DNA of 64,000 nucleotides, taken from Drosophila pseudoobscura (taxonomy: Eukaryota > Arthropoda > Insecta > Diptera > Drosophilidae). The translations under genes and the position numbers were made by a program. Under the pieces are notes generated by a model. The model was not told the DNA's origin. It made no database searches and saw nothing but the letters and a program-made list of their open reading frames with translations. How positions within the stretch are numbered: the stretch's first letter is position 1; each line of letters begins with the position of its first letter. Below are positions 53,932 through 64,000 of this stretch, in pieces. The stretch spans positions 868,001 through 932,000 of the forward strand of contig NC_046682.1 in NCBI RefSeq assembly GCF_009870125.1, given 5' to 3'.

Positions 53932-55788
53932 CATGAATATGACTATCAGAATGCAATTTACAGAGTTTTCAATATAACCTTATGCATTGGGGCTTACTCG
54001 TGAAGTAGGTTAATATTTAGGTATTGGGTTAATAACAGTATTTTGTAAATTAAACAGAACGGGGAATAAAACATTTAGCAGGATTTCCCGTTTCATCATT
54101 TTTAAATATCCCTAACACATAGCTTAGTTTTATTTTAGTTGATAGATCACTATGATTAAAACTGACTAGAGACTTTTAAGCAAATCACAAGATGAAAATC
54201 CTGAACGCGCATAACTTCAAATATGTAAATGAGGTTAATACTAATATACAACTTTTTTACATTTATATATTATTTTTTTTAACAAAACTCATATTATCCA
54301 AAATTTAAAGACATTATTGATGTTCACCGACTGAATGTATAAATCTCAAATAATACAAAAAAAAATTAAATAAGGATTGTACATAAAACTTCAAAATAAT
54401 TATAATTCTTTCAAATTGAATTAAACAGTCGTAACTTATAAATTTGTTCATCACACACCATTTAGTTTACTTGAGAATGATAATAGTATTTTAGAAAATG
54501 TGATATGTATAATATTAGGCAGTTCTTTCATTTTAATTTAATTGTTTTCTATTTCATTCCAAAATGTAATAGCCCGATTTAAAACCACTTTTTCTATATT
54601 TTAGCGTTGTTTTTTTTAAATAAATATTGAATGACAAGTGTTGGGATTCCAATTATTAGACACTAGATGGCAATGTCGTGCTGGCCATGTTTTCCGATCC
54701 ACTTAATATATACAAAATTTTTAATCAGGTCTAAATATCATTTAATTTTTTCCAATGGAATAAAATTACTCGTACATTATAGACTTAAGTAAAAATTGCG
54801 TGTCTTGAATTTTAAAGTAAGTATAGAAATTGCCAGTTATCTGGCTTTAGCTAATTAAGAAAGCTGCATTTTGTAAATTAACTTATTGACACGCAAAACA
54901 TTTCAAATATATGTATACATGTAAACGATAACTAGCTATATTTAGACTGCTATTTTTAGTTTTGTAGTACGAACATGTATATACATAAGTAAATAAATCT
55001 GTTTACGAATGAACTACTCGATATATTTATATGCCCAAAGCCCGATCGGATAATGCAATGTTGCAATTTTGACATCAGTATGAATTTTTTCGAGAATGAA
55101 TTTAATATAAAAAAAAATAAATAGACTGAACTTTTCCTTTGTTCTATTCATGATAAAGCAGGAGCAAAAACCGCTCCACAACCAGCGTCAGAGGAGCAAT
55201 TTACATGCTCCAAGTACCTTGGACAGTCCTGAGCCATGAACTGACCGACGGCGAGCAGCTCTTCTGTGGCTCTCAATTCGATAACAGCGGGGGCAACAAG
55301 GCAGCACAGCAACAGATACTGCGTCCACTACTCTAACTCTCTAAGTGATCTAAGAAAGAAAGATGATTGGAGGTCTGTGGACAATGACCCCCGATAAAAA
55401 TAAAAAAGAACCAAACAGCTATTTGATCAATTCAATGACGTAACAGACATATTCATAGTTGTAATAAGTAAAATATTTTTTTATTGCAAAGTAGAAAAAT
55501 GAAATAAATGAAGTCAATATTAATTTCGAAAAACTTTTGAGTGTTCGATATATTTTTCAATCCGCCTTTAGGCAATAAGCTTAATTGTATGCGAGAAAAT
55601 GCAACGTATAATTTTCCGTGTGAAAAACATGGTGTGCCTAATCATCGTTTAACCTTGCGAATCTTTTAATGCGGAGCAGCACAAAATTTTCGCATAAATC
55701 CCTTTTCTTACCAAGGTCTTACCACAAAAAAAATTGTGATACTCTGCTCAGCCGCGTGCGACACTTTTTGTTTTTGTTTTGTTTGTGG
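53932..55788. other. PlexB 3' UTR and unassigned spacer
   Basis: A possible PlexB polyadenylation signal, AATAAA, lies at 54065-54070. The rest is very AT-rich and non-coding, except for an even-composition island at 55150-55400. This island follows a splice-acceptor-like gataaagcag and has short coding-like text in two frames (PLHNQRQRSNLHAPSTLDSP and LSDLRKKDDWRSVDNDP). I could not identify it; it may be a degenerate exon or transposon fragment. Confidence 0.4.
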
Positions 55789-55950
55789 GGCTGTGTTATT
55801 GATGAATTTGTTGTCTTTATAGACTTGCATGCCTTGAATGCAGAAACTATAGCCGCAAATATTAAAGAATATGTAATTCGAATGGATATTGATCCTCAAA
55901 TGTGTGTTGAACTAGATTTTGATCGATGTGTTACAATTCCATGTACGTAG
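55789..55950 (+). mobile_element. hAT-like (DUF4371-type) transposase fragment
   Basis: The frame reads VFIDLHALNAETIAANIKEY and then IDPQMCVELDFDRCVT. This matches the pattern of the conserved region 'F..L...DAETI...I......LD...C.GQ.FDG' in DUF4371/ZMYM-like transposases of the hAT superfamily. The key GQGFDG is altered to ELDFDR, and only about 45 codons remain, so this is a dead remnant. Confidence 0.5.
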
Positions 55951-56184
55951 GCGTAGGCAGCTATCGCCTAACTATGATAAAACGAACTTTCGTAGTTGAA
56001 AATGTTTTTATTAGGCTAAAAATATACCAAGAAGAATACGTATTTTGGAACATTTTATTACATTTTATAATATAAACTATTATAAACATTTTAGCATCAC
56101 TTTGGCATTCAGAAGGAAGTATATCTAAAACAATACTTCATCAGCCTCTTTCGGGGTCGAGAAAACGTTGTCCTCTCAATTCTT

Positions 56185-56405
56185 GTATACCCGATAGTAT
56201 ATTAGATTTGTGTTGAATATGGATTTGTGTAACGTCCAGAATGAAAGTCCGTACGTCCGTCTGTCCGTCCCTATGAGCGCCTAGTGCTCAAAGACTATAA
56301 GAGCTAGAGCAACGACATTTGGTATCCAGACTTCTGTGATATGTCATTGTTACAAGTGTATTTCAAAACTCGCCCCTTCTGCCCCAACAAATTTTGAGAA
56401 TTTAT
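56185..56405 (-). mobile_element. DINE-1/INE-1 copy, reverse orientation
   Basis: Read on the + strand, it begins ttgtatacccgatag (inverse of the terminal ctatcgggtatacaa). It then shows ttagatttgtgttga, gtgtaacgtccagaatg, a (GTCC/GTCT)n tract, gcgcctagtgctcaaagactataagagctagagcaacgaca and cagacttctgtgatatgtca. It is a well-preserved tail half. Confidence 0.85.
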
Positions 56406-56649
56406 AATTATAATTTATAATAGCTATTTGGAAATGGGTTCGGAGGCGACGACAGCCGCATGCTCTATAATTTTCAGTATTTTGGTATCGCTGTTCGTAA
56501 AAGGGACGAATTGATTTTTTTTCTAAACATTTTATCTGTTTCCTTTTTCTACTACTGCTTTTTATTCCGCTACATCGGTCTCTCTCTTCTCGGATAGTAT
56601 ATATATATATACAATCTATATATATAATCTATATATAAGTCTCTGCACA

Positions 56650-56880
56650 CTGAGCAGCTCCCGGTGGCGCGAAGGGAATTTTTGACACATGTAAAACCCC
56701 GATTCACACTGGCACCATCCACCATCCGTCAAAAAGCAGCTGATGAGCATAAAATAAAAAATTTTGATCTGAATTGTGAACTGTGCTATTTTATTGGCTA
56801 TAATAAAGTCCTTTTACTCCGTTCTAAATTGCAGCTCTGTTGCTAAGTTGGTGTGGCCTTGGCTGCTCGCAATTTGCTGA
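56650..56880 (+). repeat. Dispersed repeat, copy 2
   Basis: This is the second copy of the family seen at 42791-43090, in direct orientation, with accccgattcacactggcaccatcc, gtcaaaaagcagctgatgagc, ttttgatctgaattgtgaa and the downstream gtggccttggctgct block. The two copies bracket PlexB at a distance of about 13.8 kb. Confidence 0.7.
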
Positions 56881-57060
56881 AATATCTCCCGCGTTGATTC
56901 CTGGTGGTCTTCCTGTAATTTCTGGATAGGAGCCTATTTGAATTCAAGCATTTCCCGAACAATTCCCAGAAGATTTTTAAAGCCTTATTATTTAGAACAT
57001 TAGTTTGCCTACTGTAATAATCTAATATTTCGGCATTGCGGTTCTTCCCCAAAATTAATG

Positions 57061-57600
57061 GTGGTCAATGAAATGATGGTTAAAAAAAAAAATCGCTCAA
57101 AGAGCTCACAGGAATTTTTTTTCATATTCTCTGCAAATTGCAATGGCATTTTCGTCTGTCCATGGTAATACATCAAATTCCATTCCATTTAAATTCTGTG
57201 CTATCGACCATTTTGAACTATTAATATCTACAGAGTAAAACCATTTACTCACATTTACATTTGTCACAAACGTTATAATTTATATTAAAACTTATTTTGA
57301 TTATTTTTGTTTATCAATTAATAGAAACGATGTGCCGGCTAAGAGTACAAGGTTAGACGCACCAAATTTTTTTTTTCGAAAAAAAGGGGTAGATTTGCGC
57401 TAACATAACAGTTCATTCGAAATTTCTAGAAATTGCCATGAAAACACGTTCATTTTTTGTTGGTATCTGAAATAGACGCACTTCGTATTTGATAGTCTTG
57501 TAGTAAGAGCTTTGTTGATGAAATAATAACTACAAATTAAGAAATCAATTATTTTTAAGAAATTTCTAATGAAAAAATGGGAAAATATGCTACGCACAGG
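57061..57600. other. AT-rich spacer, no gene seen
   Basis: The stretch contains poly-A and poly-T runs and no coding text. No family could be assigned. Confidence 0.5.
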
Positions 57601-57960
57601 GTCTATTGAATCGATATATTGCCAATCAGCTTAAGCGCAGCTCAAGAACGCTGAAAAACGTTTCAACTTTGACGGACCTGATGGTTTTCAAAACTTTTTC
57701 ATGAGGAATCCGTATTTTCAAAGTTAAATGATCTGTTTGGACCAATCCCATGTGTTTTCCAACAAGATAATACCCCGAATTCTAACGCTCGAGTCAAAAC
57801 GTTAATATCATAACTTTAGATCTTAACTTTATTGAAAATATATCGGACTATCTTGCGTGGTAAACGAAGGAGGAATACGAATATATGGATCTAAACCGTG
57901 TTACAGCACTGCTCCCAGCTCAACTAGAACTACAAGCTGGCTTATACATATATGTCTCTC
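57601..57960 (+). mobile_element. Tc1-type transposase fragment, dead
   Basis: Broken frames give KRFNFDGPDGF at about 57650-57690, then VFQQDNTPNS at about 57745-57780, carrying the second catalytic Asp of the DDE triad in its usual QQDNxP setting. DLNFIENI at about 57812-57838 is equivalent to the common PDLNPIEN motif. Between them lie frameshifts and stops. The N-terminal part and the terminal repeats were not found. Confidence 0.75.
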
Positions 57961-58049
57961 GCCCTCATTGCATGTTTTGTTTTTAAGTTAGTCAGTTAGC
58001 AAATTCTAATGTCATATGGCCATAAGCAAAGACTGACTATCTATTATCT

Positions 58050-58872
58050 CAGGGGGAACGTTGTGAGCTGCTGCTGCGACCGATCTGATCCTATCTGATC
58101 CACATTCCGAAATCTGGTAGATATGGTCATTCTCTATGATTGTGATTGATTTATATGATTTAATCTGTTCGAATCTTCAAAATTGTGGATGCCACCGATT
58201 TTCGTCTTTTTTGGGGGCAGAAATAAAGAAAATACACTTGTAATAGTGAGATTTAACAGGAATGTACATAGATAACAAATTTGGTTCCTCTAGCTTTAAT
58301 AGTCTCTAAGATCTGTAGATGGCACAAATTTCCGTCCTTGGCGTGGTCGGAAGGGGGTGGGGCGAAATTTTGAAATACTCCTATGAAGGTTCGATAGAAC
58401 AGGAGTGTTGATACCAAAATTGGTCACTCTAGCTTTTATAGTCTCGAAAATCTAGGAACTCACTTTTAGCAATAGGCAGAGCCGACCATGAAATGTGTGT
58501 GTTAGAGAGAGACAAAGCGAGAGAAAATGAAATTGTTTTCTTCAGTCTGGCTATAATAATGGTTTAGATTCTGCAGTCAAAAAGATATAGTATTTATAGT
58601 ATTTGGTTTTCCCATATATTTAAAATTGTGGATGCCACAGATTTTCGTCCCTAGTGGGGGCGGAAGGGAGTGGGGCGATGTTTCGAAATATACTTGCAAT
58701 AGTGACATATCACAGAAGTCTGGATACAAAATGTCGTTGCTCTAGCTATTATAGTCTTTGACCACAAGGTGCTTTATGGGGTCGGAAACGATTCCTTCTG
58801 GACGGTACGCACATGCACTTTCACCACAAATCTAATATAACCCTGTGCTCTTTTTGTGTATCGGGTATAAAA
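58050..58872 (+). mobile_element. DINE-1/INE-1 element
   Basis: It begins gggggaacgttgtgagctgctgctgcgaccgatctgatcc and ends gtgtatcgggtataaaaa. It carries three 'gtggatgccac.gattttcgtc' or related modules and the cggaaacgattccttctggacggtacgcacatgcac tail. The (GACG)n array is missing, replaced by a direct join near 58760. Confidence 0.85.
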
Positions 58873-59784
58873 AGTGTGCTGCGCGGCTGACCAGAGGATC
58901 ATATCCCTATGTATTTTGGGGCACTGAACACGAATATAAGGTCCGATTTGCTCCATCTCATAAGTTTTTTTTTTCTAACCTCAAAAAACCAATATGGTTG
59001 AAAAATGGTAGAAAAATGATATGGTATTTGAAAAATTCATCGGATTCGCTTGAAGCTCGTCAATCGGGTACTCTAGGGATTTCATACTGCATGGTGACAA
59101 TGCGATGAAATAATTCCTATAGAAACGAAGAATTTGTCATTTTGTCTGTTTAGCTTTAGCTGTTTAATCTTCAGATGTTCCCGTTACTACTTGGTACTGC
59201 ACACATTAGACAGATTGAAAAAATTTCATTATACAGACATGAGTATCTACTCACATATCAATGTATCATCTACTGCAGAATGGCACGTTATCTCACGAAT
59301 TGCAGTCCAGTCATTAGCTATATTAAATATAACGTAAATTTGCTTCAATAAATTTGCAAATCAAGCCAATCTTGGTACGAAGTACAGTAGCTGCGGAGAC
59401 ATTAAGGACAATAGTCTTCAGAAAAGATTCAATCACCATCAAATAGCCCAAGCATCAAGCAGATTGAGTCTCTGAGAGATTCGCAAAAGCAGCAGACTGG
59501 ACATATGTATGTACCTCTAGTAAAACGTCGCAATCATAAAAACATTCAATCCAGCAACCATGTCTGTATATTATCGGTGTGATGGAAGACATATGTACAT
59601 GGAAAACTGGATTTAAAAATATCTGGAGGAATGATTTTACCGTACGATCATGGTTTAAAAAAAAAGTAATTAGTTGTTGCAATTTCTTTAATTCTTTACA
59701 ATCATTTACAAAATGCACTATGGCGAAGTCGCATGTGTTTTGCTAGTTCATAATACGAGTAAGTGTTGCGTATTAGCATAGTTT
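58873..59784. other. Spacer downstream of the fork-head gene
   Basis: No gene is recognised. It must contain the 3' UTR of the - strand fork-head gene, but I found no unambiguous AATAAA on that strand close to the stop. Two short atatgtacat microsatellite motifs occur near 59503 and 59590. Confidence 0.45.
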
Positions 59785-61480
59785 TTAATAGTGTGTTACA
59801 CAAACGTCAAGAAGGTTATCTAAAATATCATCGCTACGTCCGAACTCAGCGGTGCTGTGCAGGTAATGAAACGGCTCATCTATGCTATCCATTAGGGGTC
59901 GAAAATTTGTGTAGTCGTAATTAATAGTAATGCTACTTGGATGTACAGGACTGGAGATAGCAGATGTTATTAAAGTTCCATCTTGTTCTTCAAGAACATT
60001 TAAATTTGCTGATGTGGAAGCAAGAACTGGTGTCATATTAGACGTAATGTTTACGCTTTCATTAAACGGGGCAATATCGTCCTCTTTGTATATCTGACGA
60101 AATAGAGACTTGGATAGTATCGTTAGGATTCAAGAATATAGTAATATAGTAAGTCTTACCATGCTAGTACATCCTAATTTGTCGGTTATAAGGCAATTTA
60201 AACCATTTGACTCGTCGATAATCTCCGTAGTGCTAATAATAATTGTGCCAAGCTCATATTGTTGCTGATATATTTGCTCGTCAGCAATCGTTGTCATTGG
60301 TCCCATATTAGACCGAAATGAGGAGGTAAAAATGTCGTTTACCTGAGAACTAACACCAGTAGATAACGACAAGCCCAACTCGGTCAGTGTAAAAGATGAC
60401 GACCCATGGTTCTTCGGTCCTTTAATTTCTACTAAGGCATTTGGTTGAGGCATTTTAGAACTTCTTCTGTAAGAATTTTGAATAGATTCCCCATGCTGTA
60501 TTGGTGCCAGTTGATTATATTCGCCCGAAACGTTTTGAATATTGGGGTTAGTGGTGTTCCAGTGCGCCCAACTTCTTTTAGGCGTTTGATTTAATTTTTT
60601 ATGTGACAGTTTTCGATTGCGTATGCGCTTCCTATCACATTTTTTTGGGTCTACTCCCAGTTCCCAGTAACCACCTTTCCCCTTTTCCTCGCGTTTTCGA
60701 TTACGAAAGCAGTGGTGGAGCGACAAGTTGTGCCTAATTGAGTTCTAAATAACAATTTATATTATAATATTTTATAATCGAAATGAAACATGTCAGTTAT
60801 AGAACAACTTACATTCCATCTTTTTCGCACCCGAAAAAATGCAAACTTTGACTCAATCCATGCACATATTTGTTGCAAAGTGACCCGTCCATTTACTAGC
60901 ATTGCCATTCCAATTATATGTGAGTAGTTGAATGGTGGTTTTTCCGTCACGTCTGTTTCGTACTTTGATGCTAACTTTTCATATTCTGATAAGTCTCTAG
61001 AGAATCAATGAATGCAAAAAAAATTATGTATCTACTCGTACGAGGAGAGTATCGTATTACTTACCGTTTTATTTTGTTTATAAAGATTTCATATCGTTCT
61101 GCTGGAGTAGGGCGCTTCGGTAATGGTGACGGTGGTAGCATTTTGTATTGAGAAAGTATTTTCGACTTAGATACAGGATTTTTATTTACCGAGCTCTCTT
61201 CGTAGCTCTGTTTAATTTGCTCCTCCGATAGATTTTGAGTTCGGAAATGTATCCCCTGTGACATTACTTTCGAATTCGCATTTGTATTTATGTCGTCCTC
61301 GGTGATTGTGTCAATTGTTTTCGGCCATGTTAAGTTTTGGTTTCGCAAAAGCCAGTTGAGATTTGTTAACTCGCGCTCTTCATCAGAATCGTCTTGTTTT
61401 TGCACTTTAGTGTTGCCTTTCAACACAGCATTGCTCTTACGAAATGAGTTTTGATATGTTAACATTGTATACGGTAACAA
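59785..61480 (-). CDS. Fork-head (winged-helix) transcription factor, 497 aa, four exons
   Basis: On the - strand the exons are 61480-61065, 60996-60813, 60744-60160 and 60093-59785 (TAA). Splice sites are good (cg|gtaagt, ctctag|a, aat|gtaagt, tttag|aac, atg|gtaaga, gtcag|ata), and phases fit throughout. The DNA-binding domain spans about residues 158-245. It begins KPPFNYSHIIGMAMLVNGRV, continues through RVRKRWN, has helix 3 NSIRHNLSLHHCF immediately after the exon 2/3 junction, and ends in the wing KGKGGYWELGVDPKK and a basic RKRIRNRK tail. The rest is Ser/Asn-rich with acidic patches, and no second domain is seen. It binds DNA as a monomer in the family; targets are unknown. Gene order near ci and PlexB suggests the F-element gene annotated CG32006 in D. 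melanogaster rather than fd102C (FoxQ2), from memory of the map and the domain wording. It converges on PlexB. Confidence 0.92.
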
Positions 61481-61608
61481 TGGACGTTGGTCCGTTAATC
61501 GAATCTACCTGTGGAAGCTATATAATATATAAAGTCGATCTTAAATAATACTATGCTACATACAATTTATAAAATTTAAAAACACAATAGCACACTTTGG
61601 CTCGCCGA

Positions 61609-61618
61609 ACTTTATATA
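61609..61618 (-). promoter_or_regulatory. Predicted TATA box of the fork-head gene
   Basis: On the - strand, gtatataaag lies about 130 bp upstream of the ATG. A start site about 30 bp downstream (near 61585) would give a 5' UTR of roughly 100 nt. This is prediction from motif and position only. Confidence 0.4.
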
Positions 61619-61829
61619 CACTGGCAGTTCCACCACCAGTAAAAGACTATTTTCTTTAGCGTCTGATATTTTTTCATTCTTTTCGTTTCTATTAATTAAG
61701 ATAACGAGAATATATCAGAATATTTTAGCACTTGGTTTGATATTTTGGATTTATGATTAAGAAATTAAGCAAGATCTGCCCTTGAGTAGAGTGGGATTAT
61801 TAGCTGCCCCTTTTTTATGAAAAAAAGTA

Positions 61830-62140
61830 ATGGTGTTAACAAAAAAAATTTTAATGTTCGGAAAAGGCTCGAATTATCTAAGATTGGTTAAAAAATATAA
61901 TATCGGAATTTGAAAAATTCGTGCTGAGAGAAAAACACACAAATCGTGATATTATGTCCGGCGTATCCGATTTTCGACGAGGATTATTAAGATCAACTTC
62001 CTACATTTTTGGCGTTGAAGCAACATGCTTAGCCATTGCTTAGATTAGTTGCAATGAATTCAATCGATATTGCAAGATCAGTTAGATCAATATTACATGA
62101 AAACTTGGCCTTCAACCTGAATTTTTCTCGAATATAGGAT
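61830..62140 (+). mobile_element. Decayed Tc1/mariner-like fragment
   Basis: Interrupted frames show TNRDIMSGVSDFRRG, then ARSVRSILHENLAF, resembling the linker and second helix-turn-helix of mariner-type transposases (compare TSIQSILHAHL at 4935-4965). No catalytic region remains. Family assignment is tentative. Confidence 0.4.
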
Positions 62141-62344
62141 AATTCGGCAATCGCCTCATGTCAATTGGTGCACTTTCGGTAAAGCAACTTTTGCATTATA
62201 ATTAGAATTAGGGGAAACCAAACTCGAAATACCTCGGATTGTATCCGAGCTGTTACACATAGCCGCCTCAACAGATATTTATTCCCGGTACTCAGTAGTA
62301 TACCACTGGATTCGTGTTCATTTACATTAGAAATATGTATGTAA

Positions 62345-62500
62345 CAGCCAGAAGGAAGCGTTTCCCACCACAGAAAGTATACATATGTATGTATATATTC
62401 TTGATCATCATCAATACCTGAGTCGATATAGCCCTGTCTGTCTTCGAGTCCGTCTCGTTTAACTCCTAGTTTTCTCTCAGAGACTACACATTTATCTAAA
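62345..62500 (-). mobile_element. DINE-1/INE-1 fragment, reverse orientation
   Basis: In reverse complement it shows the tail module (gccagaaggaagcgtttcc), tatatattcttgatcatcatcaa, the cctgtctgtct-type tract and tctcagagactaca. It is diverged and interrupted by a tacatatgtatgta microsatellite. Confidence 0.65.
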
Positions 62501-64000
62501 TTTTTCCACGCTACTTTGATTGGTAGAAATCTTTGAGCTCCCGGTCGGGGAGGAGTGTCACATGACCACAATCACCATCCTACCCGCTTTAACCAAAAAA
62601 TCGATCTGTTCCTTTTGCAAACAGAGATTACAAGGAAAGAGAGAGAGAGAGAGAGAAAGAGAGATAGAAAGCATGCAGCACTCATCGGTTCCAAAACCAA
62701 TTCTGGCGTTCACGTATAAAATTAGTTTTGTCGCGGCACGTGTGCCAAGACTTAAAACGTCCTGACTGGTTGGAGGCTAAAATTGGATAAAAATAAAAGG
62801 GCCAGCCCTCGCATATATGTACATATATATTTTGGAGTACTTTGTACCATTTTATAATTCCGTTTGCAAGTGTACACAAATAGAAGGGAGCTTTGGGACG
62901 CTGACGTTAGTAGTTCTACGATTTTTTGCCAATCAGTTCGAAACATTAAATAAAAAAAAAAACGATTATGATGAAAATACGCGAAAAAACCAGAACTACA
63001 CTTTTACACAATTTGGAGTAAATTAAATATTCATTCAAATGGCTTCTACGAATGGACTAAGTTATTTTTATAATATTATTTTCCAATTGCATAGAATATA
63101 TTGTTTTTCGTCCAATATATTGTGTCCAGTTTGATTGGCAATTTCAAATAATTGGAACGACTCTATTATTTTTTCCATGTACCGGCAACAATGTTATGAT
63201 TGGCTCTCGAGAACTTCTATGTAACAACATGATTGGGGCCAAGGGAGAACTTGCGATGAGTAAGTTAATAGGGGTGAAGAATTCACTGCGCCATTTTGAA
63301 AATAGACTTCCGATTGTATTGGTAAGTTTTTATGGGCTACCTGCGAGTGAGTCATAAAAGTACAGCGGACGTAATTTTTCTTTGGTCCAAATAGCTACAT
63401 AAGGCAGTAAGACTGTTATATCCACTTCTTGATTTGTTGCAAAATCATATTAATTGGCTAACACATAATTTTGCTGAAGATCCAATATATATCTATGTAT
63501 ACGTATACATAATATATATAGTACATAGACATATAAGTAATATCTTGATTCACAAAACAGTATGTACGACTTTGGTGAGTGGATAACATACCACTTACTT
63601 TTGTGTTTATTCAATACAATTCTTTTTTTTGTATCAAGTACTTTTAACGGCTGCGACGAATTTATGTTATTTAACCGTTTCAGATGGACTGCTAGAACTG
63701 TACTGCATTGATGGTCGTTGCCTTTGCACCTGTATGTCTGCTTAACGGTCCACGACCAACCACCTTTTTTCCACTGTATTGGGAAAAATTGGTAGGTGTT
63801 ATAGCTCGGCCACATATATAGGGGCAAAGTGGACTGTAGCTCAGGTGTTTCCTTGCAGCAGAACTCAGTTCAGTTTTAATACCCCAGTCTCGACATAGCG
63901 AGTTGTACGTTATACCGCAGTCTAACGTCTCCGAGTGCTTAAACTCTGCCGACAATTACCGACCGACCATCGACCAACGTCCACGAACTATTTGATTACC
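62501..64000. other. Unassigned right end of the window
   Basis: A (GAGA)n tract lies at 62639-62664. The rest is AT-rich with scattered tatata/tacata repeats. The final 300 bp is more even in composition and has frequent cgac/gacc motifs, which could be a 5' untranslated or promoter region of a gene beyond the edge. No coding region is supported. Confidence 0.4.

Noticed and set aside
63450..63955. - strand frames at the right edge
   Set aside because: Composition is irregular, there is no recognisable domain, and the frames overlap microsatellite DNA.

Overview
The window is eukaryotic nuclear DNA from a Drosophila species, and it comes from the small, repeat-rich F element (Muller F, the dot or fourth chromosome of D. 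melanogaster). The evidence is two unmistakable F-element genes, cubitus interruptus (ci) and plexin B (PlexB), side by side on the + strand. A fork-head gene on the - strand converges on them. GT-AG introns, an Inr+DPE core promoter, DINE-1/INE-1 repeats ending in GTATCGGGTATAAAA, and BEL/Pao, I, Jockey and R1-type retroelements all fit Drosophila. I cannot name the species.

Layout. 1-2.5 kb: DINE-1 repeats and a LINE 3' end. 3.5-5.8 kb: a small three-exon secreted protein gene of the single-domain von Willebrand C (SVWC/Vago-like) family, with a dead mariner fragment in intron 1. 6.9-24.4 kb: a graveyard of nested retroelements. An I-like LINE is split by a BEL/Pao element with 5-bp target duplications (AATAC), and the 3' LTR of that element is split by an inverted LINE 3' end. 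Next come a Jockey-type LINE, a second BEL/Pao element carrying a DINE-1 insertion in pol, an R1-type LINE (- strand) whose RT/3' part is tandemly duplicated as 2.0-kb units, and a third BEL/Pao 5' end (- strand). 24.4-32.2 kb: non-coding AT-rich DNA full of TACATATGTA-type microsatellites upstream of ci.

32.2-40.3 kb: ci, with six coding exons, 1448 aa, the complete set of five Gli zinc fingers and PKA sites, and a predicted Inr/DPE core promoter at 32218. 40.5-46.2 kb: DINE-1 copies, an inverted-repeat pair that may be a foldback element, and unexplained sequence. 46.3-53.9 kb: PlexB, with five coding exons, 2071 aa, and an intact sema-PSI-IPT-TM-GAP architecture. 54-59.7 kb: repeats and dead DNA transposons (hAT-like, Tc1-like, DINE-1). 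59.8-61.5 kb: a four-exon fork-head gene on the - strand, 497 aa. 61.6-64 kb: mostly repeats and unassigned sequence.

Ci is the Gli-type effector of Hedgehog signalling. PlexB is a semaphorin receptor acting through Rap/Rho GTPases. The fork-head protein is a predicted transcription factor. They are neighbours, not a functional operon. No bacterial-style system, CRISPR array, tRNA or rRNA gene was seen. The host genes are intact, while nearly every transposon is broken.
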